Below, in pieces: positions 1 to 13,400 of a stretch of 64,000 nt of DNA. Position 1 is the stretch's first letter; the number at the start of each line of letters is the position of its first letter. The position numbers and the translations under genes were made by a program. The notes under the pieces are model-generated. The model ran no database searches and had not been told where the DNA came from. It saw nothing but the letters and a program-made list of their open reading frames with translations. Origin of the DNA: Anadara kagoshimensis. Taxonomy: Eukaryota > Mollusca > Bivalvia > Arcoida > Arcidae. The stretch lies in contig CM037869.1 of assembly GCA_021292105.1 (NCBI GenBank), positions 36,025,835 through 36,089,834 of the forward strand, in the 5' to 3' direction.

Positions 1-203
1 ATGTGTGTAGTTTTGAACCACTGGAGGGAGGCGTTTGATGACCTTCAAATAATACTGTAACCGATTCGGCGCAGATTCGTTAGCCCTGTGTTACTTTTTT
101 CGAAACACCTGTACTGTACGTTTAATGAGTGTGCTTAAATAATGTGTGTAGTTTTGAACCACTGGAGGGAGGCGTTTGGTGGCCCTCAAATAATAATGTA
201 ACC
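1..203 (+). repeat. Direct repeat of about 62 bp with a MITE end between
   Basis: ATGTGTGTAGTTTTGAACCA..GGAGGGAGGCGTTTG at 1-62 recurs at 142-203 with few differences. The spacer includes ATTCGTTAGCCCTGTGTTAC..CACCTGTACTGTA, the right end of the CAGACCTGTCGAAAG MITE family. The first unit is cut by the window edge. Confidence 0.65.
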
Positions 204-600
204 ACACAGCAGGACAAAGTAAACACCAGTACTAATCAGTTATAGTAGGTTTTATAGTTTGTGGTCCAAATATGTTTGCCTCTTCTTGTGGTCCATTTTT
301 TCTGTAATTAGCTTGTACTTTGCTTTTTGAATGCATTGGCTGTTCGCAAGCAAATAAATTCCGTTAAAAATACCACCTTCTATTTTAGAACTGTATGCAC
401 ATAATTATGCAGGGTTTATTAACGACCACAATAGAGCCATAGCTATATTAATTAAACAAATCAACCCCGACATTGGTACACGGGCATCGTAATTTTATTT
501 GGTGATTTTCCAGATTTAGTAAATTCCCAGCTGTGTAACAACTGCTAATGAAGCCCGGACTCCGCTGGGCGTTGTTATTTCGACGCTTAATGAAGTCTGG

Positions 601-890
601 ACTTTACCGTCATCACAGTGTTGTTGATAAATTTGATGTCTCTGTGTCCAGGATTGCCCTGGATATATTTGACGTCCCATAGTTCCATGTTCCTTTTATA
701 AAATTTTGATTACACACGTGCGGGTGTAGCTAGCTAAACAGCAGTTGCTTATCCTTCCGGAGCACCCAGCCTCACTTCCCTGGTGGAAGTTTATGTGTCT
801 AACCTAACTTGTCAGTTCCAAAGTTTTTACTTTGCTTCTGGATTGTGATTCGGACATGGATTAGTAGGTTTGTTTTTGATTAGGTCTTGG
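601..890 (+). repeat. Interspersed repeat 'CCCTGGTGGAAGTTTA' family, full-length copy
   Basis: Order: CATCACAGTGTTGTTGATAA, TTGACGTCCCATAGTTCCAT, TGTAGCTAGCTAAACAG, CTTCCGGAGCACCCAGCC, CCCTGGTGGAAGTTTATGTG, TTGCTTCTGGATTGTGATTC. The same order recurs at 6765-7030, 13244-13520, and inverted at 6225-6490 and 15005-15235. No coding capacity or clear terminal repeats. Confidence 0.7.
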
Positions 891-1096
891 ACTTCATCCG
901 GAGGTGCTGCACAGACACATTGCAGGAAAGTTATAATAACACTTTTAAGGTCGCCATGGTGGCGAATTAGAACAAAGAATATCACAAATACTCGCACCAT
1001 GCAACCAAATGAACTTGTGTTTAGATTTATGCTCGAGATTATTAAACAAGTGCCACGACACAAATAGCTGGAAATTGCTGATATAGGTAAATAATT

Positions 1097-1320
1097 TTGA
1101 TCTGTCCGCTTGATCTTTTATTTAAATATTTATCACGGATCAAGTACGCCTTTGTATACGGGACACAGGTGTTTATTTTGTTACATCATGAGATATGCTC
1201 ACCTTATAGAGTACACCTGTGCATTGTGAATGTATTACCTTGGATCTTAACTCTACCCATTTCTTGGTTGGACCCTACTATAGGAATATTCCTAATGAAA
1301 GGTCAAACGGACAGGTCAAT
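1097..1320. mobile_element. MITE with inverted ends around CTGTCCGCTTGATC, copy 1
   Basis: TTTGATCTGTCCGCTTGATC at the left pairs with GGTCAAACGGACAGGTCAA at the right. A related element is at 49716-49922. It lies in the TRPM intron upstream of exon 1 of this window. Confidence 0.55.
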
Positions 1321-1434
1321 GTTGTTTGCCTATACGATATAATCAACGGTTAACCAACTAACCTTCTTCTACCAAATTAATTGATCAGTCATGAAGCATG
1401 TGGTGTTTAATTCTATATTAAACCTTTTTTTCAG

Positions 1435-4400
1435 TTAAACATTTTTCATGTCCATGAATTTGAGACCAAAGATTTTGACAAAGTTATCTTGGAATCTCTT
1501 TTGAAAGGTAAGACGTTTTGCTTAAATCTCTTGTATCAGAAACCTATTTTTGATAAAAAGCTTAAAATTCTATAAATGATGACGGTTTTGTGGTAATTCT
1601 GAGCTGTAAGATTTGGAGATGTATATGAAACTCGCCGATGAACACCCAGTAAAGGGCCTTCACTGTGGAATGTTTAAGCTGCCATACACTAGTTTATAAG
1701 GTAATCAGTATACTAATTGGTGTTCAATACTTCGGAAAATTGAGTCGTCAAATTCCTGATTATTAAGCAAGGTCTTCATTGTGGAAAAAATTAGATGTAG
1801 TATACCCTACTGAAACGACGAATTTATACAATTTTCACAAACAGGACACTATTTAACCCGTATTGCCATTCTCAGTTTCCTATAGTCTTATCGGATCTCG
1901 GAAATCCATTTTACTTAACGGATGACGATTCTAAGATATAAAATGGCGAAATGACAGCGTTTTGAAGCTGCTCACGTATATTTTAATTTTGATATCACAA
2001 TGTTGGTCCAAGCACTACCGATGAGGAATTGAATTCGGAAACGGCCTACTAGTGCTGAAAAATTAAAACTGGAGATATGCATCTACACCTTCATTACGTG
2101 CCCACATGTTACCTCTAAAAAAAGATTCTATTTCATTTCAATTATACAATGTGTATTGTAATAGTGTCATTCCTATTGTATTTAAGATGGGCTGTCGGTT
2201 TTCTGAAAATCTTATAATTTAAATGACATACATTTAAGGCTCTGATAAACTACAGGTGAGTTTAGTGGTACATTAAACGGTTCACGCAATAGCTAAAAAT
2301 GGTTTGGTTTCATATTCCACTGCGATAAATGCATGGTTAGATAAAGAATCCAAGCAACATCACCACAAGAAGGAAGTGAAACTAACAATTGGTGGACATC
2401 TTGTTTTTAAAAAACTCAAAAATCATTTATTAATATTTTAACGATATTTATCAAAGAGTTGATCTAAAACGTTTACATATATGTTGCGACGATCGGTATT
2501 TTAACAATGCCATAGTTTATGGGATGTATTTGTGTGACGGTTAGTGTATTTTCAATTGAAACTTTGACATAGCGAAGAGATGGATACAGGACCAATTCCA
2601 CCCTAGTGATAAACTTTTCAATTAAAACTCTGACATGGCGGAGGGATGTTTATACAGGACCATTTCCGAACAGGTGATTAACTTTTTAAATAAAACTTTC
2701 ATATGACAGAGTGACGGAGACAGGGCCATCTCCAACCTGGTGATAAATTTTTCAATTAAGGAGGGATGTAAACAGGACGATTTCCGAACAGGTGATTAAC
2801 ATTTCAATCTTTGACATGGCAGAGGGTCGGATACAGGACAATCTCCAACCTGATGACAAACCGGTATGTGATTTATGCGACACTAAAATCGGCCCGCACC
2901 AATTGTCAAAATGTTTAGATTGTAATGTGTATACCTGTAGAAGGTGCACCACGGCACACCAACGGGTTCCAGTAACTAAACATCACAACATTGTTACAGG
3001 GATAGAACGAAAACCTTTAAAATTAAAAAATATATCAAGAATGTGTGAAATTCATAAATATGAAGTAATAATGTACTATTGTACCCCGTGTAACAAACTC
3101 ATTTGTTCAGAATGTATCCTTGGTGATCACAAAGGTCATGACGGGGTCAAATTTAAAGATTTCGCTAATCAAAAAAGGAGAGAGATGAAGGTGAAATTAC
3201 AACAAGCAAGAGACGCTCAGAAATCAGAAATAGCAAAAATAACAAAACAAATTGAAGAAAGAGAAAAGGAAAATGACGACAACGCCAAAGACACTGAAAA
3301 CAAAATACAAGTTAGAAAGACACAAATCATTGCTGAAGTTGACAAAGTCTTAAATGGTGTAAGAGAACAAAAGAGAAAAATCCATCAACAAAACAAGGAT
3401 AAACTGGAAGCCGTTAAAGCACAGGTTACACAAGGTCCACCGGAGTTAAACCAGTGCACTGAGTTATTACGTATAGGGGCAGATATGGAAGTCGTTATGG
3501 CAGAGAAAGAAATATACCGAAACCTGGAGTCAGTACCACCGGTTGACACTGATATAGACATTCGGATCAATAAACCATGTGTTGTTTTTGGTACAACTGA
3601 TGACAAAACTCTGGTAACACTTTGTGGATCTGTACAGTCTTATCGTGAGTTATATATTAGTTCACAACCTGATCCAGGGCCATCAACTGATGCATCACAC
3701 CAAGCCGAATCATCTCCAGGGCAACCATTTGTTCCACAGCCACCACCCGCTGATCCCAAACCACCCTTCGAGACAGGGCCATCCTCCGACGTATCACGCC
3801 AAGCCAAATCATCACCCGGAATGAAATTTGATCCACAGCCACAATCCGCTAAACCAAAACTACCCTCCGGAGCAAACAGATACTCAGATGTATCCTTGAA
3901 TGTGCAAGTTATCTCTTCATTCAGTGCAAAATCAGAACAAGTGCGTTCTATATGTCCATTATCAGACGACACAGCTATAATCCATTGCTACGACTCGTAC
4001 AACTATGATGTAGTGAATATTGATGGACAAGTAAAGAAGGCGTTAAAGTTAGACTTCAAAGCCAGTGACGTAATAATGACGTCACAAGGTAGTCTTATAG
4101 CTGCTGATAGTCTGAAGCCGTCACTACATAAACTAACAAAGGACGGCGTTATGATGCAAACCTTCAATATATCTCCATTAATACCTGTTGGATTATGTGA
4201 AGCAAGGGACGGCAATTTACTGGTTACTATGGTAGATAAACCGTCACATACAGTGGACAATTCCAGCAGACGGTTGATATCAAAGCTAACCATGGACGGC
4301 ACTACATTGGAGATATATGAGTATCAGAATGGATCAAGGTTATTTACATGGCCACATGGTGTGTCTGAGAACATTAATGGTGACATTTGTGTTGTTGATG

Positions 4401-7400
4401 TAACAAGTGTATCGAGTGGACGTCTGGTTGTTATTAACAACGTGGGAAAGGTAAGGTTCACATATGGAGGTCAGGGACTACGTCATCCGTTCGATCCCGT
4501 ATACGTGAAATGTGACAAATCTGGTCACGTGATTGTAAATGATAGACGCAACATTAAAGTTCACATGTTAGACATGGACGGTCGGTTCATTGGATACATT
4601 GTAGATGGGGATGATTTAAAGGAATCAAAGTTTCCATGTTGTTTGGCACTTGAGAAGAATGGCGTTTTATGGGTAGGGTGTGTTGAGGGGACTGTTTACA
4701 GACTGAAATATTTAAAATAACTTCGAAAACAAACTTCAAAATATGGAATTAATAATGTAGATGGTCATAAGGAGTCGAAGCTTAGCTGCCAAGTGGCCGA
4801 GATATGGATAGTTGCAGATTCGATACTACTATAAAAATCAGCGTGTTTATGAAAAATGAAGTATGCTTACTATTAACTCCGTAGAAAATCCAACAAAATT
4901 AAATAAAAGTTGAAATTTTTACTCATTTGAGCCTGGTCGTAACCGCAAATCTGTTTTCGCATCCGCGGTTGCTATAAAGTATTTCTGTAAGAAAGTAAAT
5001 TTTGGTGCCATGGGAAATTTACATTGCGAAAATGGCGATGTTTACACCAGAAGCGATGTCCTTGGTGACGTTTTACGTCATGTGTGAAACAGGGTCGTTA
5101 TTCGTAAGCTTAGTGTTAACTTTAACATATCTAACCATACTTGTGTATTTGACACTGTATTAATGACATTTTGTCTTTTAAATAAATAGATAACTGGAAC
5201 ATTGACAAAATCAAACTAATGATTAAAATGTGTATTTCGACAGATCAGAATAAATTACAAATATTAGACTGACAAAAAGAAAGTTGTAGTTAGAGAAATA
5301 GACATAACTCGTATTTATATTAGTTATACGGAGTTTTGAGTTTTTCATCAATTTTATTTTGTTATTTTCTGACATCCCATTTTTCAAATCCAAATTTATA
5401 TAAAGTAATAATGTATAAACAAGTTAAAATAATGCATACATATTTACTAAGAGTTTTTTGTATTTAAATTGAAAAAGGTGGCATAACTCATGGTATTCTT
5501 TATTCATCTTAAACTGTTTTAATCGTTTGTGGGAGGTCGAGATCTGACCAAAACTTGAAAATTGGTACTGACTGTTCTTCCGCCTAGCACTCAACATGTA
5601 GAAATGAAAGTCGCGGGATCTTTCGAAAGAGTCCTAAAAAACCAATGTACGACAAAGAACCCTCCATCCAAACTCCCCTGAGCAAAGATAAAAAAAATCT
5701 GCCATATCACTTATAGCTGGTGACGTTTGATGTAAGTGAAATAATTATGACTGGGACATACAACCCTATTCAGTTGTTCAATCCAATATTTTTAGTTCAA
5801 ATGACTTATAATAAATTGAAAAGCACTTGTTTAACACTGGATCAACCATGCGTTATAACAACTCCCCATCAAACCGATTAAGGTCCATGCACCTTCTAAT
5901 AGTAATTTTTATTTCACATGTGGAGGGTGAAGTTACCTAAGCAGGGAGCCGTTTAAACTTTGGAGCACCTGACCTCACTTTTCTGGTGGAAGTTCACGTG
6001 CTTAACCTGATTTGTAAGATTCAAAGTTTATACTTTTCTTTTGAATTGTGATTATAATGTTTGTTTTTTAATGCTAATGAAAGTAATTATTTTATGATAA
6101 TATTCATTGGTCAATTACATTTCATAACTGTGGAACATATCTTGAAGGTCAATGACATGTAGGATTTGTGTTTGGATTCGTGTCTGGGTTATATTAATAC
6201 TAACAACTAGTTCATGTTAAAAATGTAAAAATACAGGTAAAACTTAAAAAAGCGGACAATTCAATTGAACGCTTTAACTTCCACCAGGGAAGTGAGACCG
6301 GGTGTTCCGGAAAGATTAGAACATCCTTTTAGCTAACTACTCCCACCACGTGTGTAATTAGAATTGAAAATGAAATGAAACAAATATGGAACTATAAAAT
6401 GTCAAATATATCCTGGATAATTATGGATACAAAGACATCATATTCATCAACAATATTGTGATGACGGTCATAAACAATATAAGTGGTTATGAATTATTAA
6501 ACAGGGGGTGCTTACCATTTCGTAGCACCTGACCTCACTTCCTTGGTGGAAGTTCATGTGTCTAACCTGACTTGTCAGTTTCAAAGTTTTATTTTTTTCT
6601 GGATTGTGATTCGAACATGGATTTTGATTATTACTGATCCGTAGGCTATGTAGAAACTACAAGAAACTTGACTTATATTTTTTACTGTTTTACTGACTTA
6701 CAAATAAATTGTTGACCGAGTGATATTGCAAGTTTTAACTTATCAGGACCCTCAAAAGGTTTAATGACCGTCAGCACTACATTGTTTATAAGTACAATGT
6801 CTCTAGAGGTGACCAAAATTACCGTGGATATTTTTGACGTCCCATTGTTCCTTTTACTCACACGTGACGGGTGTATCTAAAAAGGAAATATGTACCTTTC
6901 CGGGGCTCCCGGTCTCACTTTCCTGGTGGAAGTTTACGTGTTTAACTTAATTTGTCAGTTTCAAAGTTTTACTTTGCTTTGGGATTGTGATTTGGACATG
7001 GGTTAGTATGCTTGTTTTTGATTTTTTTATGTCCTAATGATATGTGATTATCTTGAGTAAAGATAAAATAGCACAGGGCAACATTGTGCTTTTTAGGTTT
7101 ACAGTTTAGAGGAAGGCATTAGAGTGGGGAAAAACATATATTCTTAAACAAATCTATAGAATATGTAAAACAAATCAAACTAAAGCATGTCCAAACCACA
7201 ATCACAAAACCAAAGCAAAACTTTGAAAAAAAGTTATAAAGCAAATCAACCAGAAATATATCGGTCTCTGTCCAAACCACAATCCCAAAAAGCAAAGTTA
7301 AACTTTAAAATATACAATGTATTTATTATTGAGAAAAAGATTTCATGGAACTAATAATACAAGTCATATTACAACATGAATGGGGATTTTCAATCTAAAA

Positions 7401-10400
7401 ATACCTCTTAGGTCATGCGTGAATGCGCAGTTTAAAGAATTAGAATATCAAGTTTCCTTTAAGGATGTCTTATGCACTTAAATAAGAAATTATCTTGTGT
7501 TATATTAATAAGAGCATATTTATTAAGGAGATATTGTTTTTTTTCAATACTTTCATCACTGCCGCTATTAGGTAGATTTTCCATGACACCATTTTGGTGA
7601 TAATAATACTTTAATGTTGTTTAAACGGGTCATTGATATCATTTTGGCTGAATGATGGTGGTAAGAAGGTAAAAACATTAAAAGGTAACAGGGATAGTCC
7701 TTAGAAGGTTGACCTTTCATCGATCAAAGCCAGTTGTTCTTGACTTTCATTTAGGACCACTGTCTCCTTAAATAATAAACAATTTTAAACATTTGTCATG
7801 AACCAAAAGGCCACGAAGAGACTTCATATCATATAGTATCACGCTATGAAGCCATACCAAACTATTCATGCTGGTTGACTTTGGCTTTCTTTCACCGAAA
7901 CAGTAACATGGAAGTGCAAAATCTTTAATCATTTTGTCACGAACTGAAAGGTCTGGCATATTGAAACCTAATGCAAACATGTGTATAGCACCAATTCATG
8001 AAACTAAAAATGTCACGCTGGTTGACCTTGTCATTGAATCAAGGTCACAGTGACCATAAACAGAACAAATTTATTATCTTTTTGTCATTAACTGAAAGGT
8101 CTAGAAGCTTGAAAACACATTTTATAGTATCAGCGCATAAACCGCTACCAAGTTTGTGAAGCTAGTGGACCATGGCCTTGATTCAAGGCCAACATGATCT
8201 TAAAATTAAAACTATTTTATTTGATAAATTGATGTAAATTAAAAACACTTAATCATCAAAATGTATTAAAAAATTAAATAAATCTTTACAAGAATAATAC
8301 TGAATTCACAAGTCCATATAATGTCCATACCTTCACACAATTTAGCAAATGTAAGACGAATTGGACATTTAGAAATAATAACCAACGACATAATTACATG
8401 TATGTTGATAGTATACATGTTTACAAGGAGAAAAATAATAATAAATTTTACTACATATACTTTAAAATTTCAAATTCATACATACATTCATTTTTTTTTT
8501 TTTTTTTTTTTTTTGTAATTCATGTTTTTATTGTCCCAGACATTAAATAGGGATGGTCAAGTGCCAGGGTTGGGGCCACTCAGGGTTGGGGCGACTGGGT
8601 TCACTTGCCGGATAACAAAAGGACACTTTTACATATACAACATATATATATATATACAACACACCATCAAGTACTTAAGTAAATGACAAATATATAGTTT
8701 TGTTTCCAATATTTCCAACATTTTATCTATTAAACAGTATAACCTGCTATAAAGTCCACCTCTGTATAAAGTCCACCTGTCTATAGCAACCAGTCTGAAG
8801 TATCCCCAATGGATTTTACTATATAATGACCCTGTATATAAAGTCCACCTGTCTAATGTGAATAGAGTCCACCTTTTTAGTCCCAAATGACTCCTCAACC
8901 TGTCTATAAAGTCCACTTTTTCAATCAACTTTTTTTTAGTTTTTAGAATTTTATGATGTCTAAATTATGCAAAACAGTTTTGACCAAGTAATTCTTATAT
9001 TCTGAATGCATGGAGATTGGAATATACTTATTATAATGATAATTCTTTGAATATTGTATATATAGTGACATTTACAATTTTCTGTAAAATTTTGAGTGAT
9101 AATAAGTTAAAATTTTAGGAATAAAAACATGAACTCATTATTCTCATGTCAATGACTAAAGCCATTAGATCAGAAGCTAGAAATAGTCTTTGTTATTTAC
9201 AGGTAAAAAATGTATTCTATACCTATCACTTAATTAGTGACATGCTGCTTCTTAAGAAAACAAAGACAATCAGTCAGGTGTTTACTGATTAGATAAACTG
9301 TTACCATGTAATCAGAAATATTGTCCCTCAAGATTAAAGTACACTTTCAAATATTTTCTATAATTATTTCTAAATAATCAATTAAAAATACAATTCTTTA
9401 AAAAAAATAAAGAAATACATGTATTTAAATATTTTAATAGGTACCACATAATTTTCACTCATTTGTATACCAGTATCAACAATAAATGTTTACTCATTCA
9501 TAAGAGGTGACCCTCTATATAAAGTCCACCTGTCTATTAAGTCCACTTTTGCTCAGTCCCCTGGGTGGTCTTTATACACAGGTTATACTGTATTTCCTTT
9601 TGTATTGTACTTGTTTATTCATTCATTCTTTATTTCCTCTTAAAAAGAGATTATGAACATGTAGTTACATCAAATACAAGAAATGGAACAATAATTAAAC
9701 ATAATATAAATTAAACGTATATATACACATAATAAGTCCATTCTACACAATCCAAAACAACACTGTACATGGGGATTGCAGAGTAAGTAACTGTGTACCT
9801 AATTTGCTGACCGATTCATATAAAACTATAGCTTTCTTCTTCCTGTAGGGCTAGTTGGCTAATGACTATAATCTATCAAATTGATAACTAGTACACTTTG
9901 TCCTTTTCTTGTTATTCTTTAAACTTCTTTATTTCTTGTGTCGGAAAGCTTTAGACTTTTATCCTGCGTTAAACTTTTTATGCCACCAACTTCTAAAATT
10001 TCTGTTTTATCTACATTTGACATTGTGTGTTTTTGTGTTTTCCAGCCAGAGAATCAAACGCCACTGCTAAGCTACTAGTATCATTAGCATGGAACAGAAG
10101 TGATATCGCCGAGAAACAGATCTTCATACCCCAAAATAAAGAAATTTTGAAGGTATCTGATTATGGTGAAACCTGATCTTTTTCTAACAATGTACAGGAC
10201 ACCAATTATACAAATATTTGGTTGTTTGTTTAGTTGGGGTTTTTTTTTTTTTTTTTGTTCTTTTTATGGATTAGAAAGCATCTTGCATTGACGTCATTGC
10301 CAACCCTCAATTTGACGTCAGAGACCAGACATCGATGAATTGTTTAATGAATGTCATTTGACGCGATGTATGATGTCGCCTATCGGTCGTGAAACTGAAG

Positions 10401-13400
10401 ATCATGTTGATCATGTGACAAAGACTAGCAGACACGTTTTGTGTAAATATATCTATGTATAGATATATGTCTAACTGTTTGGTTCCTTCTACAATCTGAT
10501 GTTTTTGTCAAAGAACCCTTCCCTACAATAGTTGGTTTTCTGGTTTTGATCATTGAAATTCCAATTAATCTAATCCGTATCATATTTGTACAATGACAGA
10601 ATTGATAAATAAAATCAGTATGTGTATAGTTGTAGAACACTTATTTTATTTTTTTTATTTTAATATATTGTAGCCGGAACTGAAGAATTTCATGGTTATG
10701 GCTCTGATACAGAACAGACACGAGTTTGTGAGGTTACTAACAGAACAGGGAATTGAATTAGATGGTTTCTTTAACATAAAGAATCTCTGGAATCTATATG
10801 CTAATGTAAGCAAATGCTACCTTAGAGCATGATATACTTTTATGAAATCTTTAACTTAACTTGCTAGTTATTAAATTTTAACTTTGCCTTTGGAACAGTG
10901 ATTTGGACAAGGACTAGTATGTTTATCTTTGATTCTTCATACGTAGGTCGTGACAATTATAAATATTTCATACACTAGTAAATACAACATAAGTGCGTGA
11001 TAGTGGATTTTTTTGAAAAAAAACATTTTTGTAAAAAATGACTGTTACACAATCTATATACGGCTACATTTCGTGATATATCATATTTCTGTTATTCTAT
11101 ATACTGCTTAAGTTGCAGGATACAATGTTTTTATTCCTGGTACCGAAAATCGTCATTGGCCTTTCATATCTGAGCAATGGAGTTTGCCTCTGTACCACGT
11201 GATACCCTCTAACGTTTGTGCGGAACAATTGAAATCGCGAAAGATGACGTTCCCAGTAATATGACGTTACCCTGGGAACTTGTGACGTTAATGTTTTCCA
11301 AAACATTCGGCACAAACCAAACGTTAAAAGGTATTGATCAGTGGCAAACCCCATTCTTTCAAAAGGGAACCTATTTTATCCAATTTTTGAAAAATACTTT
11401 ATAAATGGAATATATGTTTACAAATTTGGCTAATTGGGGAAACCTAGTGTTATTTTAATGGGTTTTTTTGTATATTTGCAGTGTCTAATGGATACCTCTG
11501 ATAAAGCAGCTTCTTTACTTAACAATTTGATTCACTTTAGACAGGTAGGGCATTACAGAGAGTAATATGAGTTAATTGATACTTTGTTCTAGTTCCACTG
11601 TATTATTATTATTAAGGCGCCCAAACAAAGTTTGGCGACTTATTGTTTTTGCACCGTTTCTTATTATTATTTATTATTATTATTATTATTATTATTTTTA
11701 TTATTCTTCCTCTTCTTCTTCTTCTTCCGGCCATGAACTTGTCCAACCAATTTCTCGAAGACCGTTGGTCCAATTTTAACCAAAGTTCACATGAAGGTTG
11801 ATCCCCATCTCCTTCCCTAGAAGCCGAGGTAAAATGCCCATGGGGTCATTAGGGGAGGGGCAGGAGGGCGGGGTCTTAAAAACAATAATGCTCAATTTTG
11901 CTATTTATACTATATTTTGTACTATAAAACCATATATATTCATGATCAGTGTCTCGAGATGTACAAGTCTGTATCGCAAGATTTTCCGGGGGGTATCAGG
12001 GAGGGTGGGGATGGGTGGGGCAGTGTGTTAACTTTTAAACGGTTAAGATCCCCACCCATAAACTATATATTTTCTAGTTCTGCATGAAAAGTGGAATAGA
12101 GTGATACTAAAGAAAGTCCCATGGGGTCATTTTTGGTGGAGGGTGGGGTGGGCGGGGCTTGGTACTAACTTTTAAATGGTTGATATCCCCATCCTGAAAC
12201 TATATATTTTTCGGTTCGGCTTTTAAAGTTGAATAGAATGATACTGTAGAAATACAAATGACGTTATTCCAGAGGAGAGTGGGGACAGGCGGCGCTGGGT
12301 ACTAACTTTTGATCAGTTGAGATCCCCAACCCTAACATATATATTTTCTTATTCTTAATGAAAAGTTGAATAGATTGATACTAAAGTAAACCCATATGGT
12401 TATTCAATAGAAGGGTGGGTCTAGGTACTAAATTTGAGATCCCCACCTTCAAACTATAGTTTTCTTCATGGGATGGCTGCTATCATTCTGTTTAGGAATT
12501 AAAAACATAAACTTGAATTTTCATTGTAAAAGATACTTAAGTAATCACTGATCCATGTCCAAAAGCTCTCAAGCTAAATCTTTTTTATAAGCAACACTAA
12601 TGGTCAGTTATCCCTGAGGCATGATTTATTATTCAATTCGATAGAGTAGCTCTATTTAGTTATCAATATTACCTTGCATTGGTAATTGCTTGGATTAATT
12701 TAAAATCAACGCATAATTAGCTCATCAAAACAACAGGTTGTGATATTGGGTATAGGTGATGTCAATCAACTTTGTCTATTGTTTGAATTTCAACCAATTG
12801 GATTCATGTACTACTTCTACTTTCATTTGACAGGAAGATAATAATTGTTTTAGAATAAAATTTCAGAAAGAGATGGACCATACATAGACACGCTTGCTCC
12901 AAGTATATATTCTAAATGACCAAAAAGGTTACATTTCTTGAATCTTTATTTCATTTAAACCTTGAAGTAAAAAACTGTTAATTTCTAATAATTAAGTTCT
13001 GAATACAGGGTTTGACTTTTATTTGTTTGGGCGCCTTATTTGTAATGATTTATCCATCATTACATTAATACTCGTTTAGTATTAAGCTTACCACTATTTC
13101 ATTCAAAAGGAAACCATATCCTTAAAGTAAAAACTTAAAGGTTTCAAATTAAGGTAGAGCCTGTTCCCACTATGGGGACGAAAAATAAATTTAGTTGACC
13201 CGGGGCTATTGCAAGCCCACGCTTATCAATGCCCTCTAACGTTTATTGCCGTAATCACAGTATTGTTGATAAGTTTGATATCTCTGTGTCCAGGATTTCC
13301 CTCGATATATACGACGTTTCATAAGTCCATGTTCTTTTCACACAATTTTGATTATACACGTGGTGGTTGTAGCTAGCTAAACAGGAGGCGCTTACGCAGC

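Noticed and set aside
1097..1342. 81-residue open frame near the left edge
   Set aside because: It covers a MITE with inverted ends, has no family resemblance and no splice-compatible borders with TRPM exon 1.
2792..2815. GTG start for the TRIM-like protein
   Set aside because: A nuclear eukaryotic gene would use the ATG at 2816, which has a good context; the eight upstream codons are part of the repeat unit. The same reasoning moved the OTU start to 52280.
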